Of a stretch of 64,000 nucleotides of DNA, positions 37,768 through 46,474 are shown in pieces. Made by a program: the position numbers and the translations under genes. Numbering within the stretch: the first letter of the stretch is position 1; every line of letters starts with the position of its first letter. A model generated the notes under the pieces. It ran no database searches. It was not told where the DNA came from and saw only the letters and a list, made by a program, of their open reading frames with translations. The stretch spans positions 175,866 to 239,865 of the forward strand of contig NZ_JAASRW010000004.1 of NCBI RefSeq assembly GCF_011761355.1. The letters run 5' to 3'. Origin of the DNA: Paenibacillus lupini (GTDB lineage Bacteria > Bacillota > Bacilli > Paenibacillales > Paenibacillaceae).

Positions 37768-37866
37768 TTATGAAATAATTAACGTCTTATATTTCATAAT
37801 TATGATAGGCTCGGCCCAAACGTAAGTCAATGGGTTATGAAATATTTATGTGCTATAATTTCATTA
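37768..37866. promoter_or_regulatory. Divergent promoter region with TetR-type inverted repeats
   Basis: TTATGAAATA (37768-37777) and TATTTCATAA (37790-37799) form a perfect 10-bp inverted repeat. A second TTATGAAATA at 37835-37844 faces a partial AATTTCATTA at 37857-37866, flanking the -10 hexamer TATAAT (37854-37859) of the tetR gene. The sites would let the regulator repress both the exporter and itself. Confidence 0.6.
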
Positions 37867-37891
37867 ATTCCTATTAAAGCCGGAGGGTAAA

Positions 37892-38494
37892 ATGAACGGA
37901 TTTGAAAAAAGAGCCGAGCAGTTGAAAGCAAGAATCAGGACAGTCGTTCTGGAGATGCTTCAAACCTGTGAGCCTAAAAATATTCGCATTGCCGATATCG
38001 CCGCAGAAGCGGGTGTGTCTCAAGTAACGATCTATAATTATTTTGGCAGCAAGGAAGAGCTTATTCGGGATGTCTTCAAGCAATATTACTGGGGCAAAGT
38101 AGAGGAGTTTGAACGTTTTATTGAAGGTCAGCCGTCCTTTAAGCAGTTTGTGGAGTACATCATTCTGGAGGATAAGGAGGCTTTCCGTAAATTCACACCA
38201 GCTGCCATTCAGGAAATGATGCGTTCGGATGAAGAGATCAGCCGGGATATCGATGAGATTTACCGGACGAAGGGCTTGCCGCTTGTCACCAAGCTGATTG
38301 AAGGCTACAAGCAAAAGGGAGAAATCTCGGATAAAGTATCTACGACTGCGATATTGGCTTATATCAACATGTTTAACGCACAATCTCGTATGCTGCTTGA
38401 ACAAGCAGAGCATAGCGGCCAAGGGGATGTGTTTTTCGAAGAGTTTATTCATCTGTTCTTCTACGGCATATGTGGGATTGAGCCAAGCCTCTAG
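37892..38494 (+). CDS. TetR-family transcriptional regulator
   Basis: 200 residues with an N-terminal HTH ('IRIADIAAEAGVSQVTIYNYF', residues about 28-48) and an all-helical ligand domain. CGGAGGG precedes the ATG. Divergent placement and the inverted repeats between the genes suggest it represses the ABC exporter and responds to the exported compound. Confidence 0.88.
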   Translation: MNGFEKRAEQLKARIRTVVLEMLQTCEPKNIRIADIAAEAGVSQVTIYNYFGSKEELIRDVFKQYYWGKVEEFERFIEGQPSFKQFVEYIILEDKEAFRKFTPAAIQEMMRSDEEISRDIDEIYRTKGLPLVTKLIEGYKQKGEISDKVSTTAILAYINMFNAQSRMLLEQAEHSGQGDVFFEEFIHLFFYGICGIEPSL

Positions 38495-38580
38495 GCAAAT
38501 GGATTTATTGTTAGATTGCTATTCCTGCCTTGCTATTGGTACAATACACCGTAGTAGAGAAGACAAGGGAGCTGTATCGA

Positions 38581-38760
38581 TTGACGAAAGCAAAGAAGAG
38601 CGGTATCGGGCAAGGAACGGGCAAGAAGGGCTGGAGCCGCTGGGATAAAGCAGCAAAGCAGAAGAGCGCCAAACGGATCTTCGGCAAAGGAACCAAAGCT
38701 GCAACTGACAAGAAGGAAGAAGCTGGCGGAGCCGGAGGCGGAGAAAAAGTAAGCAAGTGA
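38581..38760 (+). CDS. Small basic protein of unknown function
   Basis: 59 residues from TTG 38581 (GGGAG 9 nt upstream). Rich in Lys, Gly and Ala with 'GWSRWDKAAKQKSAKRIFGKG', which suggests binding to nucleic acid or another polyanion; no family recognised. The -35 of the thiamine operon promoter begins at the base after its stop. Confidence 0.55.
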   Translation: MTKAKKSGIGQGTGKKGWSRWDKAAKQKSAKRIFGKGTKAATDKKEEAGGAGGGEKVSK

Positions 38761-38789
38761 TTGCCTAAATTTCACATATCCGTTATAGT
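38761..38789 (+). promoter_or_regulatory. Promoter of the thiamine operon
   Basis: TTGCCT (38761-38766) and TATAGT (38784-38789) separated by 17 bp, directly before the TPP riboswitch. Confidence 0.55.
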
Positions 38790-38790
38790 T

Positions 38791-38937
38791 GATTCAATTG
38801 CATAATGCGTGCGGGTGCTGGATAAAGTCCGGCTGAGATAGGTAACTTGTTTGCCTGACCGTTAATCTGAACCAGGTAATGCTGGCGTAGAGAACCGATT
38901 GAATTGTAACCATTCGTGTATTCTCGAGTGGTTTTTT
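38791..38937 (+). ncRNA. TPP (THI-box) riboswitch with terminator
   Basis: The aptamer shows the THI-box core: GGGTGCT at about 38813, GGCTGAGAT at 38831, CTGACC near 38855 and CTGAACCAGGTAATGCTGG at 38867-38885, with an outer helix ATTCAAT/ATTGAAT. Downstream, CCATTCG and CGAGTGG (one G-T pair) form a hairpin followed by TTTTTT (to 38936), a transcription terminator that would form when TPP is bound. It controls the thiamine genes that follow. Confidence 0.95.
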
Positions 38938-39003
38938 CTGTTGTTCGAACGCCTTCATGTTTAGTTACCAATGGTTACTAAAGCAGAGGAGTGACAAGGA
39001 ACA

Positions 39004-39696
39004 ATGCAAATGCAAACACAAACAAGCAAGTTTAGCGAAAGACTGTATGAGAGCTCGAAGATGATCTGGGAACAGAGCCATCGGCATCCTTTTCTCGAGG
39101 AATTAAAGGCTGGGACGCTGGATCCCGCGAAGTTTATTTTTTACCTCAAGCAAGACTACATCTACTTAATCGATTATGCCAAAATGTTCGCTTACGGCAG
39201 CATTAAGGCAACCGACCTCCAAACGATGGGGAAGTTCTCTGAGCTGTGCCACTCGATTCTTAATGTGGAGATGGGGCTGCATCGGCAGTATGCCGAGCGC
39301 TTTGGCGTCACCCAGGAAGAGCTAGAGAGAACGGAACCTTCTCCAACTACAATCGCTTATACCAAATACTTACTCGACGTTGCCGCACATGGCTCTCTTG
39401 CTGAGGTTGCGGCTGCGGTGCTGCCTTGTATGTGGAGCTACCGCGAGATTGGCGTTTTGTTCGCAGCTGCTGGGCCTGGCGTAATGGACCATTCGCTTTA
39501 CCGTGATTGGGTTCTGATGTACAGCTCTGATGAGTTTGGCGAACTGACGGACTGGTGCATCGGCATCATGGATCAACTGGCAGACGGATTGCCAGAGCAG
39601 GAGCTTGCAAAGCTCGAGCAGCATTTTATCATGGCTTCCAAGCTTGAATATATGTTCTGGGATATGGCTTACAGGCTGAAAGGCTGGCCGGTGTGA
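39004..39696 (+). CDS. tenA: Aminopyrimidine aminohydrolase / thiaminase II
   Basis: 230 residues, TenA family, all-helical. The nucleophilic cysteine is in 'VLPCMWSYREIG' (about residue 142), and 'SDEFGELTDWC' carries conserved acidic residues. It releases 4-amino-5-hydroxymethyl-2-methylpyrimidine from salvaged aminopyrimidines. As first gene under the riboswitch, next to a ThiXYZ-type importer, it fits the base-degraded thiamine salvage pathway. Its stop overlaps the next start. Confidence 0.95.
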   Translation: MQMQTQTSKFSERLYESSKMIWEQSHRHPFLEELKAGTLDPAKFIFYLKQDYIYLIDYAKMFAYGSIKATDLQTMGKFSELCHSILNVEMGLHRQYAERFGVTQEELERTEPSPTTIAYTKYLLDVAAHGSLAEVAAAVLPCMWSYREIGVLFAAAGPGVMDHSLYRDWVLMYSSDEFGELTDWCIGIMDQLADGLPEQELAKLEQHFIMASKLEYMFWDMAYRLKGWPV

Positions 39697-40508
39697 GCGG
39701 GCAGCAAGTGACTGTAGAAGAAAGGCATGCAGGTTTATCGATTAAGGGATTAACCTACCGATTTGATGGCGAGGAGCCGTTGTTCGAAGGGCTTGACCTG
39801 GACATTCCACAAGGGCAATTTGTCAGTATCGTAGCGGCAAGCGGTATGGGCAAAACAACCCTGTTCCGCCTGCTGGCAGGTCTGCTTCAGCCAAACGCCG
39901 GCACGATTCGTGTAGCCGGGGCTGGGCAAGGGCATGGGCAAGGAAGCCGCAGCGGGATTGGCTACATGCCTCAGCGTGACTGCCTGATGCCTTGGCGGAC
40001 TGTGCTGGATAACGCAGCAATAGGCTTAGAACTTGCAGGAGTATCAAAGCGGGATGCCCGAAGCAGAGTGCTTGAACTGCTGCCGGAATTGGGGCTTGCC
40101 GGTACGGAAACGAAATATCCACATGAGCTGTCTGGAGGAATGCGGCAGCGGGTATCCTTCCTCCGTTCGCTGCTAGGCGGCGGAGAACTGCTGCTCCTTG
40201 ATGAGCCGTTTAGCGCACTTGATGCTATGACACGGGTAAGCATGCAGCAATGGCTGCTCCAGGTGTGGGAGAAGCATCGGAAGACAATCCTGTTCATCAC
40301 ACATGATATCGACGAAGCGCTTCTGCTGTCGGATCGAGTGTTAATTGCAGCAACAAGGCCGATTACCAAGCTGGAGCCGTTAGAGGTAGAATTGCCTCGT
40401 CCACGTACATACGAGACCACCTTGGATGAACGATTTGTGGCGCTCAAGCGGCAGCTGCTCTCGCAACTTGGCCGGATTACCTCCACCTTGGAAGGAGGTA
40501 ACAGCTGA
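39693..40508 (+). CDS. thiZ: Pyrimidine-precursor ABC importer ATPase
   Basis: 271 residues from GTG 39693 (4-nt overlap with tenA). Walker A is 'AASGMGKTT', signature LSGGMRQR, Walker B 'LLLLDEP', switch 'FITHDIDEA'. It belongs to the SsuB/TauB/ThiZ group. With the permease and binding protein that follow it makes the formylaminopyrimidine/HMP importer. Confidence 0.88.
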   Translation: MSGQQVTVEERHAGLSIKGLTYRFDGEEPLFEGLDLDIPQGQFVSIVAASGMGKTTLFRLLAGLLQPNAGTIRVAGAGQGHGQGSRSGIGYMPQRDCLMPWRTVLDNAAIGLELAGVSKRDARSRVLELLPELGLAGTETKYPHELSGGMRQRVSFLRSLLGGGELLLLDEPFSALDAMTRVSMQQWLLQVWEKHRKTILFITHDIDEALLLSDRVLIAATRPITKLEPLEVELPRPRTYETTLDERFVALKRQLLSQLGRITSTLEGGNS

Positions 40509-41260
40509 TGCGGAAATGGATAGAGAAGCTGCCGATCGTTCTATTCATTGTTCTTTTAGCGGCGTGCTGGGAAGTTGGAACGATGGTATTCGATATTCCA
40601 CCATATATCATTCCGAGACTGTCGGATGTTTTCGCCGCGATAGGGGATAACGCAGCACTTCTAGGCAAGCATTTTGTTATAACGCTGTGGGAAGCGCTGC
40701 TTGGGCTAACCTTCTCCATCCTATGCGGCATGTTGTCTGCGATCTGGATTGACAGCTCAAGCCTCGCTCGTAAAACGATTTACCCGCTGATCGTTGCTTC
40801 GCAGACGATTCCGATTATCGCGCTGTCGCCAATTATGGTCATGTGGTTTGGTTATGAGATGGGGAGCAAGGTTGCGGTCGTTATCTTATTTACATTCTTC
40901 CCAGTTGCGGTTAATACCGCAGACGGATTCCGTACAGCAGATCGCGAGATCGGAGAACTGCTTCGATCGATGGGTGCGGGAAGAACACAGCTGTTCCTCA
41001 AGTGGAAGATCCCTTCCGCGCTGCCTTCCTTCTTCACTGGACTCAAGATGGCAGCCGCGATCAGTGTTGGAGGTGCAACACTTGGCGAATGGCTTGGCGG
41101 AGAAGCTGGCCTTGGCGTATTTACGAAACGAGCGGCAAATATGCTGCGCGGCGATGATGTGTTCGCCGGAGTACTGCTGCTGTCCCTAATGGGAGTTGCC
41201 TTGTTTGTTGCTGCACAATTCATAGAGAGACTGATGCTTGGGCACCGTCGAAATGGCTAG
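40508..41260 (+). CDS. thiX: Pyrimidine-precursor ABC importer permease
   Basis: 250 residues with about six membrane helices and the family loop 'MGAGRTQLFLKWKIPSALP'. It starts at the stop of thiZ (TGATG). SsuC/TauC-like fold; its ThiX role comes from operon context. Confidence 0.87.
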   Translation: MRKWIEKLPIVLFIVLLAACWEVGTMVFDIPPYIIPRLSDVFAAIGDNAALLGKHFVITLWEALLGLTFSILCGMLSAIWIDSSSLARKTIYPLIVASQTIPIIALSPIMVMWFGYEMGSKVAVVILFTFFPVAVNTADGFRTADREIGELLRSMGAGRTQLFLKWKIPSALPSFFTGLKMAAAISVGGATLGEWLGGEAGLGVFTKRAANMLRGDDVFAGVLLLSLMGVALFVAAQFIERLMLGHRRNG

Positions 41261-41299
41261 AGTTAGCCATTTGAAAGGCATTTGAAGGGAGTTTTAATT

Positions 41300-42328
41300 A
41301 TGTTTTGGTCTAATAATCGATTCATCAAATCAGGATTAGCCGTAGGACTCGTATTCACTTTACTGCTGGCAGCTTGTTCCTCCACGAAGGACAGCAATAA
41401 TTCCGGCAGCAGCGCAGGAAAAGAAAAAGAAACGGAAGAGTTGACCGTCTTATTGGATTGGTATCCGAATGCGGTACATACCTTTTTGTATGCGGCGGAG
41501 GAGCAGGGGTATTTTGCAGAAGAAGGGCTTAAAGTTAAGCTGCAGATGCCTGCCGATACGACAGATGCACTGAAGCTTGTAGCTACAGGCAAGGCTGATC
41601 TGGCGCTCAGCTATCAAATGCAAGTTGCATTAGCACGAGCGGAAGAGATTCCGGTTGTCTCCGTTGGGGCGATCGTCCGTCATCCGTTGAATCAGCTGTT
41701 TGTAACTGAGGCTTCGGGTATTAAGAGTCCTAAGGATCTTATCGGAAAAAAAGTCGGGTATCCATCCGTTCCGCTTGATGAAGCGCTTGTTAACACGATG
41801 GTGCAGGCAGACGGAGGCGATCCGTCGAAATTAGATTATGTAGATATCGGCTGGGATCTGATCCCGGCGATGACGACAAAACGTGTTGACGGTATTATTG
41901 GTGGTTATATCAATCATGAGAAGCTGCTGCTCGAGAAGGAAGGCGAGAAGCTTACCTCGTTCAATCCAGCGGATTATGGCGTACCGGATTATTATGAGCT
42001 TGTACTGACGGCAAGTGAGAAAGAGCTGGACAGCAAAGGTGACACGATAAAACGTTTCCTTGCAGCCGCAGCCAAAGGCCAAGCGTATACGGCAAGCCAT
42101 CCGGATGAAGCCTTACAGCTGCTGCTCGATAAGCAGAGCACAGACTTCCCGCTGGATGCTGATATCGAGAAGCAAAGCTTATCTATTTTGCTCCCGCTGA
42201 TGGACGCGGGTGAAGAAGCTTTTGGCAGCCAGACGGAGGAGTCCTGGAACAAGGTGATCAATTGGCTGACAGAGCAAGATCAGATTAAGACGCCGGTAAA
42301 GGCGGCGGATGCTTTCCGCAATTTGTAG
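41300..42328 (+). CDS. thiY: Pyrimidine-precursor binding lipoprotein
   Basis: 342 residues with lipobox LLAAC and an NMT1/THI5-like domain starting 'VLLDWYPNAVHTFLYAAEEQGYF', the thiamine-pyrimidine-precursor binding signature. ATG 41300 is chosen over TTG 41282 because AAGGGA stands 9 nt upstream. It captures formylaminopyrimidine or HMP outside the membrane. Followed by a tandem hairpin repeat before thiF. Confidence 0.9.
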   Translation: MFWSNNRFIKSGLAVGLVFTLLLAACSSTKDSNNSGSSAGKEKETEELTVLLDWYPNAVHTFLYAAEEQGYFAEEGLKVKLQMPADTTDALKLVATGKADLALSYQMQVALARAEEIPVVSVGAIVRHPLNQLFVTEASGIKSPKDLIGKKVGYPSVPLDEALVNTMVQADGGDPSKLDYVDIGWDLIPAMTTKRVDGIIGGYINHEKLLLEKEGEKLTSFNPADYGVPDYYELVLTASEKELDSKGDTIKRFLAAAAKGQAYTASHPDEALQLLLDKQSTDFPLDADIEKQSLSILLPLMDAGEEAFGSQTEESWNKVINWLTEQDQIKTPVKAADAFRNL

Positions 42329-42342
42329 GCAATATTGGTTGA

Positions 42343-42612
42343 TGCTTGCGATGTAAGAATCGCCACAATGGCCTTAAAGAGGCCATTTGTGTGACAATTC
42401 TTTAAGCGAATGCTTACGAAGTAAGAATTGCCACAATGGCCTTTAAGAGCCCATTAGTGTGACAATTCTTTAAGCGAATGCTTACGAAGTAAGAATTGCC
42501 ACAATGGCTTTTAAGAGCCCATTAGTGTGACAATTCTTTAAGCGAATGCTTACGAAGTAAGAATTGCCACAATGGCCTTTAAGAGCCATTAGTGTGACAA
42601 TTCTTTTTAGGA
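42343..42612 (+). repeat. Four tandem 68-bp hairpin repeats between thiY and thiF
   Basis: Units begin with TGCTTRCGAWGTAAGAAT at 42343, 42411, 42479 and 42547, exact period 68 bp; the last unit is one base shorter. Each contains GAATTGCCACAATGG facing CCATTNGTGTGACAATTC, an imperfect hairpin. The first unit is the most divergent and the three others nearly identical, so expansion is recent. The array fills the 294-nt gap inside the thiamine operon and ends at the thiF ribosome site. Confidence 0.93.
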
Positions 42613-42622
42613 GGTTTGGCAG

Positions 42623-43645
42623 ATGGATGAGAGACTGGAGAGATATTCAAGGCAGATGCTGTTCGCCCCTATCGGCGAAAGTGGTCAGCAGAAGCTGAGC
42701 GAAAGCGCCGTATGCATCATTGGCATGGGCGCGCTTGGTACCGTACTGGCCAATCATATGGTTCGGGCAGGCGTCGGAATGGTTCGGATCGTGGACCGGG
42801 ACTATGTGGAGAAAAGTAATCTGCAGCGTCAAATGCTGTACGATGAGGATGATGTACGGGAGGGGTATCCGAAGGCGATTGCTGCCGAGCGGAAGCTTCG
42901 CCGCATCAACTCGGATGTGAAGATTGAAGCGGTAGTGGCGGATGTAACGGTCCATAATATCGACGATTTGCTGGGCGGTATGGATCTGGTGCTCGACGGT
43001 ACTGATAACTTCCAGACACGGTTCCTGCTGAACGATGCCTGTTTCCGCAGAGGTATTCCTTTCACCTATGGCGGTGCAGTAAGCTCGCGCGGCATGAGCG
43101 CGATTCTGGTGCCGGGCAAGACGCCTTGCCTGCGCTGCTTCCTGCCTTCGGCGGACAGCGGCGGCCAAACCTGCGATACCATTGGCGTTATTGCGCCGGT
43201 TGTTGATATTGTCGCCTCCTACCAAGCGGTAGAGGCGCTTAAATATTTGGTTGAAGCGGACAAAGCAAGACGAAACAGTCTTGTCACTTTTGATCTGTGG
43301 AGCAATTACTACTACGAGATGAAGCTGGGTGAAGCGGCAAAAGAATGCCCTTGCTGCCAGCTCAAGGAGTACCCGGCGCTGCAAGTGACGGAGACGGATC
43401 AGACAGTCTCGTTATGTGGACGCAGTACGGTTCAGATCAGTGGACATGGGCCTCTTAATCTGGAGCAATGGCATAAACGGCTGGAGCCTGCTGCGGTAAA
43501 GGTAGAGCTTAATGCGTATTTGCTGAAAGCTGAGCTGCCGGAAGGCGAACGGCTTGTCCTATTCCCAGATGGCAGAGTTCTTGTGCAGGGGACAGAGGAT
43601 ATTGTGCGCGCCAAGACGTTGTATGCCCGGTATATCGGCTATTAA
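42623..43645 (+). CDS. thiF: ThiS adenylyltransferase
   Basis: 340 residues. E1-like nucleotide-binding fold with 'IIGMGALGTVLANHMVRAG' and 'DRDYVEKSNLQRQ', and two CxxC pairs ('CLRC', 'CPCC') for structural zinc. It adenylates the C-terminal glycine of ThiS before sulfur transfer. The last 80 residues form a small extra domain of the kind found in longer ThiF/MoeB proteins. AGGAGG at 42609 precedes the start. Confidence 0.93.
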   Translation: MDERLERYSRQMLFAPIGESGQQKLSESAVCIIGMGALGTVLANHMVRAGVGMVRIVDRDYVEKSNLQRQMLYDEDDVREGYPKAIAAERKLRRINSDVKIEAVVADVTVHNIDDLLGGMDLVLDGTDNFQTRFLLNDACFRRGIPFTYGGAVSSRGMSAILVPGKTPCLRCFLPSADSGGQTCDTIGVIAPVVDIVASYQAVEALKYLVEADKARRNSLVTFDLWSNYYYEMKLGEAAKECPCCQLKEYPALQVTETDQTVSLCGRSTVQISGHGPLNLEQWHKRLEPAAVKVELNAYLLKAELPEGERLVLFPDGRVLVQGTEDIVRAKTLYARYIGY

Positions 43646-43686
43646 GAAAATCATTCATTAACACATAAGAGGGAGATGAGAGCAGG

Positions 43687-44331
43687 ATGAAGGAGTTTCG
43701 TCTGTATGCGATAACGGGAGAACAGTTCCACCCGGGCCGGGAGATGCTGGAAGTGATGGAGGAAGCGATGAAGGGCGGCGTTGACATCGTTCAACTGCGG
43801 GACAAAGACAGCAGCCCTGAAGTAGTGCTAAGCAAAGCAAAAGCGCTGCGCGAGCTGACCCGTAAATACGGTGTGACCTTTATCGTGAATGATTATATCG
43901 ACATTGCGCTGGAAGTAGACGCAGACGGTGTTCATCTCGGACAGGATGATGTATCGCTTGTAGAAGCAAGACGCCGTGTCGGCAATAAAATCATCGGAAT
44001 TTCCACGCATGCGATTGAGGAAGCGCTGCTTGCAGAGGAGCAAGGCGCCGACTATATCGGGGTTGGTCCGGTTTTCGCAACGAAGACGAAGGTGGACGTT
44101 GTTGATCCGGTGACGGTTGATTATGTGAAGCAGGTTACGGAGCGGGTTAATATCCCATATGTTGCGATTGGCGGTATTAAGCTCAGCAACGTGGATGAGG
44201 TTATTGCAGCAGGAGCTACCCGTATTTGTGCGGTCAGCGAGATCGTCGGAAGCTCTGATGTCGCAGGTACCTGCCAGGCCTTCCTCCGCAAGCTGGAAGG
44301 AGCGGGGCAATCTCATGCAGCTGATCATTAA
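43687..44331 (+). CDS. thiE: Thiamine phosphate synthase
   Basis: 214 residues, TIM barrel. Motifs 'IVQLRDKD', 'FIVNDYIDIALEVDADGVHLGQDD', 'IGVGPVFATKTK' and 'YVAIGGI' match ThiE and retain the pyrophosphate-binding residues, so ThiE is preferred over the related tautomerase TenI. It joins HMP-PP and thiazole phosphate. It overlaps thiS by 17 nt. Confidence 0.9.
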   Translation: MKEFRLYAITGEQFHPGREMLEVMEEAMKGGVDIVQLRDKDSSPEVVLSKAKALRELTRKYGVTFIVNDYIDIALEVDADGVHLGQDDVSLVEARRRVGNKIIGISTHAIEEALLAEEQGADYIGVGPVFATKTKVDVVDPVTVDYVKQVTERVNIPYVAIGGIKLSNVDEVIAAGATRICAVSEIVGSSDVAGTCQAFLRKLEGAGQSHAADH

Positions 44332-44512
44332 TGGTGAGGCCAAAGAACTGGACGCAACGACGATTCAGGATGTTGTTGTTCATTTTGGCTTAGAAGGACG
44401 GCCGCTTGTCGTGGAAGCGGACGGCGAGATTGTTGCGAAGGAACAGTGGCCGGACATCGAGGTTCGACCGCTGATGAAGATCGAACTGGTTCATTTTGTT
44501 GGGGGAGGCTGA
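44315..44512 (+). CDS. thiS: Sulfur carrier protein ThiS
   Basis: 65 residues, ubiquitin-like, ending in 'HFVGGG', the diglycine tail that is adenylated by ThiF and carries the thiocarboxylate sulfur. Start 44315 is 11 nt after GGAG and lies within the thiE 3' end, giving coupled translation. Confidence 0.93.
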   Translation: MQLIINGEAKELDATTIQDVVVHFGLEGRPLVVEADGEIVAKEQWPDIEVRPLMKIELVHFVGGG

Positions 44513-44516
44513 GCAG

Positions 44517-45296
44517 ATGAAGAAGGATGTATGGCATATTGGAGGACATGAGCTGACCTCGCGCTTTTTTATCGGGACGGGATTATTCCCAAGCCCTTAT
44601 GTGCAAAAGGAAGCAATCCGGGAGTCCGGGGCGGAAGTATTAACCTTCGCTATTCGCAGGATTAACCTCGCATCAACGGAGGATGATTCGATTCTGCAGC
44701 ACGTGGAAGGTGAATCGTTCCAATACCTGCCGAACACGTCGGGAGCCAGCACAGCAGAGGAAGCGGTGCGGATCGCAAGACTAGCTCGTGCTTCAGGGCT
44801 TAGCGATTGGATTAAGGTAGAGATCAGCGCAAATGAGCGCACGCTGCTGCCGGATCCGCTTGAGACACTGAAGGCAACGGAAATTCTCGTAAAAGAAGGC
44901 TTTACGGTTCTCCCTTATACGTCGGATGATCCGATTCTGTGCAAAAGGCTGGAGGAAGCTGGAGCAGCAGCGGTTATGCCTGGCGCTGCCCCTATAGGTA
45001 CAGGTCTTGGGATTCTGAACCCTTATAATATTAGCCTTATCGTAGAAGAAGCGAAGGTGCCGATTATCGTGGATGCAGGTCTCGGATCGGTCAGCGATGT
45101 CGCGCAGGCGATGGAGCTTGGTGTTTCTGGCGTATTAATGAATACGCCGGTAGCGAAGGCGAAGGACCCTGTTGGTATGGCTCGGGCGATGAGACTCGCC
45201 ATTGAAGCAGGCCGTCTGTCGTATTTGTCTGGACGGATATCGAAGAAACGTTACGCCTCTGCAAGCAGCGGGCATGAACAGTTTATTGTGAAATAG
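44517..45296 (+). CDS. thiG: Thiazole synthase
   Basis: 259 residues, TIM barrel, with 'WIKVEI' (Schiff-base lysine for DXP), '[14 protein letters not shown]' and '[18 protein letters not shown]'. GGGGGAGG precedes ATG 44517. It condenses DXP, dehydroglycine and ThiS thiocarboxylate. Confidence 0.95.
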   Translation: MKKDVWHIGGHELTSRFFIGTGLFPSPYVQKEAIRESGAEVLTFAIRRINLASTEDDSILQHVEGESFQYLPNTSGASTAEEAVRIARLARASGLSDWIKVEISANERTLLPDPLETLKATEILVKEGFTVLPYTSDDPILCKRLEEAGAAAVMPGAAPIGTGLGILNPYNISLIVEEAKVPIIVDAGLGSVSDVAQAMELGVSGVLMNTPVAKAKDPVGMARAMRLAIEAGRLSYLSGRISKKRYASASSGHEQFIVK

Positions 45297-45337
45297 TCCT
45301 ATCATCTTGGATTAATAAATAGAAAGCTGGTTTAACC

Positions 45338-46447
45338 ATGGGAGAAACAATTGTCATTATGGGCGGAGGCGTTGTTGGTCTCTCCTGCGCTTTTGAGCTG
45401 CAGAAGCGGGGGCATCAAGTGACTGTACTGGAGATTGGCCGCTGCGGCGGGCAAGCCTCCGGTGCTGCTGCCGGGATGCTGGCGCCTTACTCGGAAAATG
45501 TAGAAGGGCCGGATGACTTTTTCCATCTGTGCAAGGAAAGCTTACGGCTGTATCCGGCTTGGCGGAATGAGGTTCGCCGCATATCCGGTCGAGCCTTTGA
45601 ATATACCGAATCGGGCAGCCTTTATATTGCCTACCATGAAGCTGATCGCCTTGCTCTAGAAGGGCGGCGTCTCTGGCAGAATGAGCATGCTTCAAGTGGT
45701 ATTGTGCTGGAGGGGGATGCGTTGTTCCGTCAGGAGCCGATGTTGTCGCGCGATGTGAAAGCAGCCCTATACACACCAGAGGAAAGCCACGTGTATGCGC
45801 CGGATTATGTTCTGGCACTTGAGCATGCATGCCGATTAATCGGCGTTCAGATCTTTGAGCAGCTAGGTAAGGTGACTGTTGCCGAATGGCGTAATGATAT
45901 CGTTGTTGCCTCGCAGGATGGCCAAAGCTTCACTGGCGATCGGCTCGTTGTCTGCAACGGCGCGTGGGCGCAGGAACTGGAAGAGGCATTTGATATCCGC
46001 ATTCCGGTATACCCGATCCGAGGACAGATCTGTGCGTATGAGGCGGAAGTGAAGCCGGTACAGCATATGGTGTTCTGCAATCAAGGATACCTGGTTGCCA
46101 AGGAGAACGGCACACTTGTCTGCGGTGCATCCGAGGATGTAGCGGGGTTTGATACGAGCGTTACGGAGCGCGGAATCGAGCGGCTGCGCAAATGGAATAA
46201 GCAGGCGTTCCCGTTCCTGGCGGAGCAGGAGCCATTCCATCGCTGGGCAGGCCTTCGGCCTTCCACGCAGGATGGTTTTCCGCTGCTCGGCCCTTTAAAG
46301 CAATCTGCCGGCCGTGTCGTTATGGCGGCTGGCCATTATCGCAATGGTATTTTGCTTAGCCCGGTAACGGCGCAGGTTGTTGCCGATTATATCGATGGTG
46401 GTGGCAGTCCGTTATCGGCGTTTGCACCTGAACGTTTTACTCATTAA
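45338..46447 (+). CDS. thiO: Glycine oxidase
   Basis: 369 residues, FAD-dependent DAO family: GGGVVG dinucleotide motif near the N-terminus, 'ASGAAAGMLAPY' and C-terminal 'GHYRNGILLSPVTA'. It oxidises glycine to dehydroglycine, the aerobic route for thiazole synthesis. The ribosome site is weak (GAAAGCTGG). No radical-SAM ThiH is present in the cluster, consistent with an aerobic pathway. Confidence 0.93.
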   Translation: MGETIVIMGGGVVGLSCAFELQKRGHQVTVLEIGRCGGQASGAAAGMLAPYSENVEGPDDFFHLCKESLRLYPAWRNEVRRISGRAFEYTESGSLYIAYHEADRLALEGRRLWQNEHASSGIVLEGDALFRQEPMLSRDVKAALYTPEESHVYAPDYVLALEHACRLIGVQIFEQLGKVTVAEWRNDIVVASQDGQSFTGDRLVVCNGAWAQELEEAFDIRIPVYPIRGQICAYEAEVKPVQHMVFCNQGYLVAKENGTLVCGASEDVAGFDTSVTERGIERLRKWNKQAFPFLAEQEPFHRWAGLRPSTQDGFPLLGPLKQSAGRVVMAAGHYRNGILLSPVTAQVVADYIDGGGSPLSAFAPERFTH

Positions 46448-46474
46448 TACAATAGAAAGGAGGTTAGACTTAAG

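Noticed and set aside
42343-42612. CRISPR array
   Set aside because: The whole 68-bp unit is repeated; there are no unique spacers, no leader and no cas genes nearby.
43687-44331. TenI thiazole tautomerase instead of ThiE
   Set aside because: The pyrophosphate-binding motifs (QLRDK, VND, GPVFATKTK) are those of ThiE and would be altered in TenI.
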